In this document: positions 17,971-28,039 of the stretch, piece after piece
Numbering within the stretch: the stretch's first letter is position 1
How the letters are laid out: every line of letters begins with the position of its first letter
NCBI RefSeq assembly: GCF_963675165.1
Contig: NC_087389.1
Span: 6,537,621 to 6,571,531, forward strand
Direction: 5' to 3'
DNA: 33,911 nt
Source: Halichondria panicea
Lineage: Eukaryota; Porifera; Demospongiae; Suberitida; Halichondriidae
Notes under the pieces: generated by a model
The model's database searches: none
Told to the model about the DNA's origin: nothing
Seen by the model: the letters and a program-made list of their open reading frames with translations, nothing else
Made by a program: the position numbers and the translations under genes

Positions 17971-20900
17971 ACAAAGGGCCAGTTACTGTATCATATATGA
18001 ATATTCTGTTTCTTGTACTTTTCGTAGTAATTGACTGTAGAGTAGCATCTTGAGCTCCCCTTTTTTCATCAATCTGCAGGCAGTGTATGTGATTTCTGAC
18101 AGGAAAGGCTACTCTAAACAGAGGGAGTCGGCCACACAAGGTATAGTCTAATAATTATTGTACGGTACTTAGATGATCTTCTCTATTTGGGGTCAGATGC
18201 AATTGCCTTGAATCACTAGCCAGTTTAAACATTTCTTCTACTCTTGGCTTAAGAAATTGTATTTTATTGTTGTACCAGCATTAGGTAGTTAACTCCACTT
18301 ATGCATTGACCTCTACTACTGTGTAGCGTGAAAGTTCATTATTTGAGCCCTCGAGAAATGTTGTATAGTTGTTCACATTTCAATGCCAGGAAACCATAGC
18401 TTTGCATGGTGCGTGGGAGTGTCTTCCATTTATATTACATGAAGTGTGAAGTGTGTTGTAAGTTTGTACAGAGAGGACTCCCATGGTGGCAATGATCTGA
18501 TGATGGCTCCACTGCTCTGATGGACCAATGCAGGAGAAGTTATTCTGTATAATTATCACACTAAATTAATGTATGCCACTGTTTGGATCGGTTTCTGTTC
18601 TGCTCAGCTTCTTCCTCCAACTTGCTTACGCAGGCTAAGCTTATTCTTAATTAGTTCATTCTTAGTTCATTCTATAGTCTAGTATTATTGTCGGTTTGGT
18701 TGTTTTATGTTTTTCACCTGGTCATACGGAATCACTTCATTAATTTTTATACAGTGCAGACCACACCTCTATCCACACATTTTACCTGCACATCCTGTAT
18801 ATATGGGGCCACACCCCCACTCACTGTACTGATATGTGGTCACACCCCCATACATGGTAACCCTCTTGACCACACCTCCACTCATGCATTGTGTCGTACA
18901 TGCTGTGTTTTTGTGTACAGTACACACATCATCCGTGTCTTTGTCCCCACACCTAGTCGGAGGGAGCAGCAAGTTCTACTAAGAGCCAGCATCACCAACT
19001 AACCAACACACTACAAAACCTACCTACTACCAGCTAGGACAGCACACCACCCGGGACAGACTCTACTATACCATGTAATACGCCTTTGTATTACGATCAT
19101 GATACAATTTGCTGCCCTCCCTCGCCCATGGATTGAATAATTATGGACACTCGCAGGAGACTGACACACAGTAATAGACACCAAAGGGCCAGTTACTGTA
19201 TCATGTACGAATATTCTGTTGCTTGTACATTTCGTAACATTATCAGTAATTGACTGTAGAGTAGCTCCCCTTTCTTCATCACTCAATGCAGGTAGTGTAT
19301 GTGATTTTCTGACAGGAAAGGCTACTCTAAACAGAGGGAGTCGGCCACACAAGGTATAGTCTAATAATTATTGTACGGTACTTAGATGATCTTCTCTGTT
19401 TTGGGTCAGATGCAATTGCCTTGAATCACTAGCCAGTTAAAACATTTCTTCTACTCTTGGCTTAAGAAATTGTATTTTATTGTTGTACCAGCATTAGGTA
19501 GTTAACTCCACTTATGCATTGACCTCTACTACTGTGTAGCGGGAAAGTTCATTATTTGAGCCCTCGAGAAATGTTGTATAGTTGTTCTCATTTCAATGCC
19601 AGGAAACCATAGCTTTGCATGGTGCGTGGGAGTGTCTTCTATTTTTATTACATGAAGTGTGAAGTGTGTTGTAAGTTTGTACAGACCCATGGTCTGATGA
19701 TGGCTCCACTGCTCTGATGGACCAATGCAGGAGAAGTTATTCTGTATAATTATTACACTAAATTAATGTATGCCACTGTTTGGATCGGTTTCTGTTCTGC
19801 TCAGCTTCTTCCTCCAACTTGCTTACGCAGGCTAAGCTTATTCTTAGTTCATTCTTAGTTCATTCTATAGTCTAGTATAATTATTGTCGGTTTGGTTGTT
19901 TTATGTTTTTCACCTGGTCATACGGAATCACTTCATTATTATCAGTGCAGACCATACCTCTATCCACACATTGTACCTGCACATCCTGTATATATGGGGC
20001 CACACCCCCACTCACTGTACTGATATGTGGTCACACCCCCATACATGGTAACCCTCTTGACCACACCTCCACCCATGCATTGTGTCGTACATGCTGTGTT
20101 TTTGTGTACAGTACACACATCATCCGTGTCTTTGTCCCCACACCTAGTCGGAGGGAGCAGCAAGTTCTACTAAGAGCCAGCATCACCAACTAACCAACAC
20201 ACTACAAGACCTACCTACTACCAGCTAGGACAGCACACCACCCGGGACTTAATACGCCTTTGTATTACGATCATGATACAATTTGCTGCCCTCCCTCGCC
20301 CATGGATTGAATGATTATGGACACTCGCAGGACAACTATGAGACTGACACACAATAATAGACACCAAAGGTCCAGTTACTGTATCATGTACGAATATTCT
20401 GTTGCTTGTACATTTCGCAACATTATCAGTAATTGACTGTAGAGTAGCATCTTGAGCTCCCCTTTCTTCATCACTCAATCTGCAGGCAGTGTATGTTATT
20501 TTCTGACCGGAAAGGCTACTCTAAACAGAGGGAGTCGGCCACACAAGGTATAGTCTAATAATTATTGTACGGTACTCTCTGTTTTGGGTCAGATGCAATT
20601 GCCTTCAATCACTAGCCAGTTTAAAACATTTCTTCTACTCTTGGCTTAAGAAATTGTATTTTATTATTGTACCAGCATTAGGTAGTTAACTCCACTTATG
20701 CATTGACCTCTACTACTGTGTAGCGTGAAAGTTCGTTATTTGAGCCCTCGAGAAATGTTGTATAGTTGTTCACATTTCAATGCCAGGAAACCATAGCTTT
20801 GCATGGTGCGTGGGAGTGTCTTCCATTTATATTACATGAAGTGTGAAGTGTGTTGTAAGTTTGTACAGAGAGGACTCCCATGGTGGCAATGATCTGATGA

Positions 20901-22780
20901 TGGCTCCACTGCTCTGATGGACCAATGCAGGAGAAGTTATTCTGTATAATTATTACACTAAATTAATGTATGCCACTGTTTGGATCGGTTTCTGTTCTGC
21001 TCAGCTTCTTCCTCCAACTTGCTTACGCAGGCTAAGCTTATTCTTAATTAGTTCATTCTATAGTCTAGTATTATTGTCGGTTTGGTTGTTTTATGTTTTT
21101 CACCTGGTCATACGGAATCACTTCATTAATTTTTATACAGTGCAGACCACACCTCTATCCACACATTGTACCTGCACATCCTGTATATATGGTATATGGG
21201 GCCACACCCCCACTCACTCTACTGATATGTGGTCACACCCCCATACATGGTAACCCTCTTGACCACACCTCCACCCATGCATTGTGTCGTACATGCTGTG
21301 TTTTTGTGTACAGTACACACATCATCCGTGTCTTTATCCCCACACCTAGTCGGAGGGAGCAGCAAGTTCTACTAAGAGCCAGCATCACCCACTAGCCAAC
21401 ACACTACAAGACTTACCTACTACCAGCTAGGACAGCACACCACCTGGGACAGACTCTACTATACCATGTGATACAATTTACTGCCCTCCCTTGCCCATGG
21501 ATTGAATAATTATGGACACTCGCAGGACAACTAAGAGACTGACACACAATAATAGACACCAAAGGTCCAGTTACTGTATCATGTACGAATATTCTGTTGC
21601 TTGTACATTTCGTAACATTATCAGTAATTGACTGTAGAGTAGCATCTTGAGCTCCCCTTTCTTCATCACTCAATCTGCAGGCAGTGTATGTGATTTTCTG
21701 ACAGGAAAGGCTACTCTAAACAAAGGGAGTCGGCCACACAAGGTATAGTCTAATAATTATTGTACGGTACCTTCTCTGTTTTGGGTCAGATGCAATTGCC
21801 TTCAATCACTAGCCAGTTTAAAACATTTCTTCTACTCTTGGCTTAAGAAATTGTATTTTATTATTGTACCAGCATTAGGTAGTTAACTCCACTTATGCAT
21901 TGACCTCTACTACTGTGTAGCGGGAAAGTTCATTATTTGAGCCCTCGAGAAATGTTGTATAGTTGTTCACATTTCAATGCCAGGAAACCATAGCTTTGCA
22001 TGGTGCGTGGGAGTGTCTTCCATTTTTATTACATGAAGTGTGAAGTGTGTTGTAAGTTTGTATAGAGAGGACTCCCATGGTGGCAATGATCTGATGATGG
22101 CTCCACTGCTCTGATGGACCAATGCAGGAGAAGTTATTCTGTATAATTATTACACTAAATTAATGTATGCCACTGTTTGGATCGGTTTCTGTTCTGCTCA
22201 GCTTCTTCCTCCAACTTGCTTACGCAGGCTAAGCTTATTCTTAGTTCATTCTTAGTTCATTCTATAGTCTAGTATATTGTCGGTTTGGTTGTTTTATGTT
22301 TTTCACCTGGTCATACGGAATCACTTCATTATTATCAGTGCAGACCACACCTCTATCCACACATTGTACCTGCACATCCTGTATATATGGGGCCACACCC
22401 CCACTCACTGTACTGATATGTGGTCACACCCCCATACATGGTAACCCTCTTGACCACACCTCCACCCATGCATTGTGTCGTACATGCTGTGTTTTTGTGT
22501 ACAGTACACACATCACACATCATCCGTGTCTTTATCCCCACACCTAGTCGGAGGGAGCAGCAAGTTCTACTAAGAGCCAGCATCACCAACTAACCAACAC
22601 TACAAGACCTACCTACTACCAGCTAGGACAGCACACCACCCGGGACAGACTCTACTATACCATGTAATACGCCTTTTTATTACGATCATGATACAATTTG
22701 CTGCCCTCCCTTGCCCATGGATTGAATAATTATGGACACTCGCAGGACAACTAAGAGACTGACACACAATAATAGACACC
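17971..22780 (+). repeat. subtelomeric tandem array A (four units of about 1.2 kb)
   Basis: The landmark ccagttactgtatcat recurs at 17979, 19189, 20372 and 21567 (periods 1210, 1183, 1195). The array ends abruptly at gacacc (22780). Units differ by scattered substitutions and small indels, for example a 24-base loss near 19684 and an extra tggtata near 21191. Short open frames of 83-104 codons recur in each unit, but their starts and lengths shift with indels, so a gene is not called. No transposase, RT or LTR features were seen. Confidence 0.9.
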
Positions 22781-22980
22781 TAACTGCATTTTTGCCATTA
22801 ATATAATAAAAATAATTTTGCCATTAATTAATCATTAATTATAGCGGAATCATGCATGCCTGCATGATAGTAGTCTCATGAATGAGTCGTCCTTTGTCCC
22901 ACATGCATGCCTGCATATGATATAGTAGTCTCATGAATGAGTCGCCCTTTGTCCCAAAGAATAGCCCCGCCCACTTACTA
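22781..22980. other. AT-rich spacer with a direct duplication
   Basis: Two copies of a roughly 50-bp block (gcatgcctgcat, then tagtagtctcatgaatgagt, then cctttgtccc) at about 22851-22900 and 22902-22955. Several self-complementary atgcat/gcatgc words are present. Confidence 0.7.
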
Positions 22981-23256
22981 TGAGTGCTGCGCTTTAAATA
23001 TGCTTGTAGCTGTGTACGTGTATGGCAGCATGATGGCTACTCTATCCCTCTCTCTGCAACGGAGGGAGTACCACCATACAATGGACCAACCAACCACTCC
23101 ATCATCCTGCCACTTGAACAGGAGGAGAGAGTGCTACCTATTCCAGTGGGTAAGTTACTGTGTGTTAATATTATTATTAAATAGCTTTGAGCTTGTGTGC
23201 ATGGATTATCTTTGTATCTAGGTTAGTACTGATTAGAGCGTTGTACAGTTGGGATC

Positions 23257-23514
23257 ATGCCTCAGGGTGATGTAGAGCCTGTGCTAGGCCCTGCCTTAGG
23301 GACTAGCTGTGACTCTGTTGACCTGTTGTATGATCAGCAAGTCGAGCGTCTTGAGCGATCCTTACCTTTGGGAAAACTTGACAGTATAGCCTCTGTTCGA
23401 TTTCTAGATTCCTTGTTTTTGGGATTCTGCCATCGCGTTGCGGTATCGGTAGCCCTGAAGGCATGGGATTTAGAAATCGGAACAGAGCAATACTGCCCAG
23501 TGGGGGCGCAATGA
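23257..23514 (+). CDS. array B open frame, copy 1 (85 codons, hypothetical)
   Basis: It begins MPQGDVEPVLG and ends EQYCPVGAQ. No family is recognised, and there is no signal peptide or membrane segment. The ATG is about 8 bases after a plausible acceptor ttgtacag, which could join a 5' exon ending ccagtgg. Against a real gene: among the five long copies I count about 8 amino-acid-changing and 2 silent substitutions, near the neutral ratio. A second open frame overlaps its end and runs to about 23630. The opposite strand is also open for 96 codons. The segment may simply be satellite sequence. Confidence 0.25.
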   Translation: MPQGDVEPVLGPALGTSCDSVDLLYDQQVERLERSLPLGKLDSIASVRFLDSLFLGFCHRVAVSVALKAWDLEIGTEQYCPVGAQ

Positions 23515-23966
23515 TACTTAATGGTGATTGGACAGGAATGAGGCAGAATAGCTACGTTGTCATGACCCGATCGTACCGAGCATGCCACATGTCCTGGCAC
23601 AGGTTCTATGTTGTTCTGAGACATGATACCTAACTGTTTACTGTTTACCTTGTTCTGTACTCTCTAGGGGTGTACAGTAATTAGGGTGGTACAACCACCA
23701 AGGCGAGTGTATGCTGTGTGGTGTATGGGTGACTATTCTATCCCTCTCTCTCTCTTCATGTGCAACGGAGGGAGTACCACCATAGAATGGACCAACCAAC
23801 CACTCCATCATCCTGCCACTTGAACAGGAGGAGACCTCCTACCTATTCCAGTGGGTAAATTACTGTGTGTTAATTATAAAATAACTTTGAGCTTGTGTGC
23901 ATGGCAGGTGGCCCATTATCTTTGTATCTAGGTTAGTACTGATTAGAGCTTTGTACAGTTGGGATC

Positions 23967-24224
23967 ATGCCTCAGAGTGATGTAGAGCCTGTGCTAGGCC
24001 CTGCCTTAGGGACTAGCTGTGACCCTGTTGACCTGTTGTATGATCAGCAAGTCGAGCGTCTTGAGCGATCCTTACCTTTGGGAAAACTTGACAGTATAGC
24101 CTCTGTTCGATTTCTAGATTCCTTGCTTTTGGGATCCTGCCATCGCGTTGCGGTATCGGTAGCCCTGAAGGCATGGGATTTAGAAATCGGAACAGAGCAA
24201 TACTGCCCAGTGGGGGCGCAATGA
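23967..24224 (+). CDS. array B open frame, copy 2 (hypothetical)
   Basis: Same 85-codon frame with Ser replacing Gly at residue 4. ATG and upstream acceptor are intact. Confidence 0.25.
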   Translation: MPQSDVEPVLGPALGTSCDPVDLLYDQQVERLERSLPLGKLDSIASVRFLDSLLLGSCHRVAVSVALKAWDLEIGTEQYCPVGAQ

Positions 24225-24654
24225 CACTTACTGGTGATTGGACAGGAATGATGCAGAATAGCTACGTTGTCATGACCCGATCGTACCGAGCATGCCACAT
24301 GTCCTGGCACAGATTCTATGTTGTTCTGAGACATGATACCTAACTGTTCACTGTTTACCTTGTTCTGTACTCTCTAGGGGTGTACAGTAATTAGGGTGTA
24401 TGCTGTGCTTATGCTTGTAGCTGTGTGGTGTATGGGTGACTATTCTATCCCTCTCTCTCTCTCTCTTCATGTGCAACGGAGGGAGTACCACCATAGAATG
24501 GACCAACCAACCACTCCTGCCACTTGAACAGGAGGAGACCTCCATTGAGTGCTACCTATTCCAGTGGGTAAGTTACTGTGTGTTAATTATAAAATAACTT
24601 TGAGCTTGTGTGCATGGCAGGTGGCTTTGTATCTAGGTTAGTACTGATTAGAGC

Positions 24655-24912
24655 TTGCCTCAGGGTGATGTAGAGCCTGTGCTAGGCCCTGCCTTAGGGA
24701 CTAGCTGTGATCCTGTTGACCTGTTGTATGATCAGCAAGTCGAGCGTCTTGAGCGAACCTTACCTTTGGGAAAACTTGACAGTATAGCCTCTGTTCGATT
24801 TCTAGATTCCTTGCTTTTGGGATCCTGCCATCGCGTTGCGGTATCGGTAGCCCTGAAGGCAGGGGATTTAGAAATCGGAACAGAGCAATACTGCCCAGTG
24901 GGGGCGCAATGA
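24655..24912 (+). pseudogene. array B open frame, copy 3 (start and acceptor deleted)
   Basis: A small deletion removes tgtacagttgggatca, so the frame begins TTG instead of ATG and the putative acceptor is lost. The rest of the frame stays open, with a Trp-to-Gly change and a Ser-to-Thr change. Confidence 0.35.
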
Positions 24913-25372
24913 CACTTACTGGTGATTGGACAGGAATGAAGCAGATTAGCTACGTTGTCATGACCCGATCGTACCGAGCATGCCACATGTCCTGGCACAG
25001 GTTTTATATTGTTCTGAGACATGATACCTAACTGTTTACTGTTTACCTTGTTCTGTACTCTCTAGGGGTGTACAGTAATTAGGGTGGTACGAGTGTATGC
25101 TGTGCTTATGCTTGTAGCTGTGTGGTGTATGGGTGACTATTCTATCCCTCTCTCTCTCTCTTCATGTGCAACGGAGGGAGTACCACCATAGAATGGACCA
25201 ACCAACCACTCCATCATCCTGCCACTTGAACAGGAGGAGACCTCCATTGAGTGCTACCTATTCCAGTGGGTAAGGTTAATTATAAAATAACTTTGAGCTT
25301 GTGTGCATGGCAGGTGGCCCATTATCTTTGTATCTAGGTTAGTACTGATTAGAGCTTTGTACAGTTGGGATC

Positions 25373-25630
25373 ATGCCTCAGGGTGATGTAGAGCCTGTGC
25401 TAGGCCCTGCCTTAGGGACTAGCTGTGACCCTGTTGACCTGTTGTATGATCAGCAAGTCGAGCGTCTTGAGCGATCCTTACCTTTGGGAAAACTTGACAG
25501 TATAGCCTCTGTTCGATTTCTAGATTCCTTGCTTTTGGGATCCTGCCATCGCGTTGCGGTATCGGTAGCCCTGAAGGCATGGGATTTAGAAATCGGAACA
25601 GAGCAATACTGCCCAGTGGGGGCGCAATGA
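25373..25630 (+). CDS. array B open frame, copy 4 (hypothetical, consensus form)
   Basis: It matches the consensus at every residue compared. The putative 5' donor is gtaagg rather than gtaagt. Confidence 0.25.
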   Translation: MPQGDVEPVLGPALGTSCDPVDLLYDQQVERLERSLPLGKLDSIASVRFLDSLLLGSCHRVAVSVALKAWDLEIGTEQYCPVGAQ

Positions 25631-26087
25631 CACTTACTGGTGATTGGACAGGAATGAAACAGAATAGCTACATTGTCATGACCCGATCGTACCGAGCATG
25701 CCACATGTCCTGGCACAGGATTTATATTGTTCTGAGACATGATACCTAACTGTTTACTGTTTACCTTGTTCTGTACTGGTGTACAGTAATTAGGGTGGTA
25801 CGAGTGTATGCTGTGCTTATGCTTGTAGCTGTGTGGTGTATGGGTGACTATTCTATCCCTCTCTCTCTCTCTTCATGTGCAACGGAGGGAGTACCACATA
25901 GAATGGACCAACCAACCACTCCATCATCCTGCCACTTGAACAGGAGGAGACCTCCATTGACTATTCCAGTGGGTAAGGTTAATTATAAAATAACTTTGAG
26001 CTTGTGTGCATGGCAGGTGGCCCATTATCTTTGTATCTAGGTTTGTATCTAGGTTAGTACTGATTAGAGCTTTGTACAGTTGGGATC

Positions 26088-26345
26088 ATGCCTCAGGGTG
26101 ATGTAGAGCCTGTGCTAGGCCCTGCCTTAGGGACTAGCTGTGACCCTGTTGACCTGTTGTATGATCAGCAAGTCAAGCGTCTTGAGCGATCCTTACCTTT
26201 GGGAAAACTTGACAGTATAGCCTTTGTTCGATTTCTAGATTCTTTGCTTTTGGGATCCTGCCATCGCGTTGCGGTATCGGTAGCCCTGAAGGCATGGGAT
26301 TTAGAAATCGGAACAGAGCAATACTGCCCAGTGGGGGCGCAATGA
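26088..26345 (+). CDS. array B open frame, copy 5 (hypothetical)
   Basis: Same frame with Glu-to-Lys and Ser-to-Phe changes. An 11-base direct duplication (tttgtatctag) lies just upstream near 26030-26050. Confidence 0.25.
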   Translation: MPQGDVEPVLGPALGTSCDPVDLLYDQQVKRLERSLPLGKLDSIAFVRFLDSLLLGSCHRVAVSVALKAWDLEIGTEQYCPVGAQ

Positions 26346-26814
26346 CACTTACTGGTGATTGGACAGGAATGAGGCAGAATAGCTACGTTGTCATGACCCG
26401 ATCGTACCGAGCATGCCACATGTCCTGGCACAGGTTCTATATTGTTCTGAGACATGATACCTAACTGTTTACTGTTTACCTTGTTCTGTACTCTCTAGGG
26501 GTGTACAGTAATTAGGGTGGTACAACCAAGGCAAGTGTATGCTGTGCTTATGCTTGTAGCTGTGTGGTGTATGGGTGACTATTCTATCCCTCTCTCTCTC
26601 TTCATGTGCAACGGAGGGAGTACCACCATACAATGGATCAACCAACCACTCCATCATCTGAACAGGAGGAAACCTCCATTGAGTGCTACCTATTCCAGTG
26701 GGTAAGTTACTGTGTGTTAATTATAAAATAGCTTTGAGCTTGTGTGCATGGCAGGTGGCCCATTATCTTTGTATCTAGGTTAGTACTGATTAGAGCTTTG
26801 TACAGTTGGGATCA

Positions 26815-26906
26815 TGCCTCAGGGTGATGTAGAGCCTGTGCTAGGCCCTGCCTTAGGGACTAGCTGTGACCCTGGGATTTATAAATCGGAACAGAGGGCG
26901 CAATGA
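26815..26906 (+). pseudogene. array B open frame, copy 6 (internally deleted)
   Basis: The first 20 or so codons are kept, then a large internal deletion joins gaccctg to ggatttataaatc, with a second loss before ggcgcaatga. This is the distal, decayed end of the array. Confidence 0.7.
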
Positions 26907-27076
26907 CACTTACTGGTGATTGGACAGCAGAATAGCTACATGATCGTACCGAGCATGCCACATGTCCTTCTATGTTGTTCTGAGACATGATACCTTACTG
27001 TTCACTGTTTACCTTGTTCTGTACTCTCTAGGGGTGTACAGTAATTAGGGTGGAACAACCAAAGCGAGTGTATGCT

Positions 27077-28039
27077 AATTCATTATGAACTTGTGCCGCA
27101 ATTTCAATGATTTATACAGCAATTTAGTACATTAATCTTTATTAGTCATCTGAATGTGTTGACAGTTATGAACCTTTAAACTCTTGTAATATGGAATGTA
27201 ATGTACTACCAAGTAAGGTAATGCTGGAGAAACCTTGCCAAGACTCTGTAATATGGAATGTGATGTACTACCATGTAAGGTAATGCTGGAGAAACCTTAG
27301 TGAGAACGATTTTAGTTTAACTAGCAACCCAGCAGTCTAGCTCATTATTCAGCCTCTTCTACCTCTGCTCTACCTCAAGTTCTCTTCTACCTTCTCTATA
27401 CTCTACTGAGGAACCCAGCAGCCTCTATGTCCATCAGATCTCCTCTACCTAACCCAGTACTGCTCCAAGCTATAAGGTTTGTAGAGCTTTGTGTTAGCTA
27501 GCACTGGCTTTGTGTTAGCTTAATTGCCTGATCGAAGTAGCTTGTGTCAGGTCAGTGTCTAAGTGTTGGTATAGCTGCCTACCAGCTTCAATCCTACCAA
27601 TGTCAGCTTCCCAATGTCAGCTTCAAGCCTCCTACAGCTGAGCGCTGGCTTTAGCTTGTAGCTTGTGTGTATGTAAGCCGCCTGCTATGGCAGCTTTTTA
27701 TTTTTTGTCGCGGCCTGAAATCGAGACTGGTAGTAATTAGCCTCGATTCTTCTCCTGGCGCGTGTATTAAGTTCAAAAACAGCTCAAAACTTTTTTTTAG
27801 GTAAATAAAATTCTTAAGTTAAATCAGTATTTTTTTTCTTACAGACAAGAGCATCAGAATATTAAGAGACATCAAAGACGCCAAGTATCAAGAAACACCA
27901 AGTATCAAGAGGAGACTCCAGGCCATACGTTAGTCGTAAATAGTGTGATTATGTTTTTGCTCATTCGAGACAATTAAAAAAGGAGGTAAAACATATCATG
28001 CTGTACATACAATTAAGATGACTAGCATCATTATAATTT
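27077..28039. other. spacer between arrays B and D
   Basis: It contains a 54-bp direct duplication (27184-27236 and 27246-27299, ending aatgctggagaaacctt), a ct-rich block 27350-27460, repeated gctttgtgttagct words near 27487-27520 and a fold-back element at 27710. No gene is seen. Confidence 0.6.
27710..27761. mobile_element. 52-bp fold-back element (MITE-like)
   Basis: gcggcctgaaatcgag and its diverged reverse complement cctcgattcttctcctggcgc flank a short centre containing ggtagtaattag. Confidence 0.55.

Larger units (their letters stand above)
22981..27076 (+). repeat. subtelomeric tandem array B (six units of about 0.7 kb, last one shortened)
   Basis: Each unit has a ct-rich leader, caacggagggagtacc, a possible donor ccagtgg|gtaag, a possible acceptor ttgtacag about 100-130 nt later, an 85-codon open frame, then gggtgtacagtaattagggt. 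Homologous frame starts lie at 23257, 23967, 24655, 25373, 26088 and 26815 (spacings 710, 688, 718, 715, 727). Spacers between frames differ by many indels. Confidence 0.9.

Noticed and set aside
17843-18139. 98-codon minus-strand frame at the left edge of array A
   Set aside because: It crosses the boundary between unique sequence and the array and is not kept in the other units.
18688-19002. Recurring 83-104 codon frame in array A as a gene family
   Set aside because: Start, length and internal sequence shift with indels between units, and frames are open on both strands; no conserved protein feature was seen.
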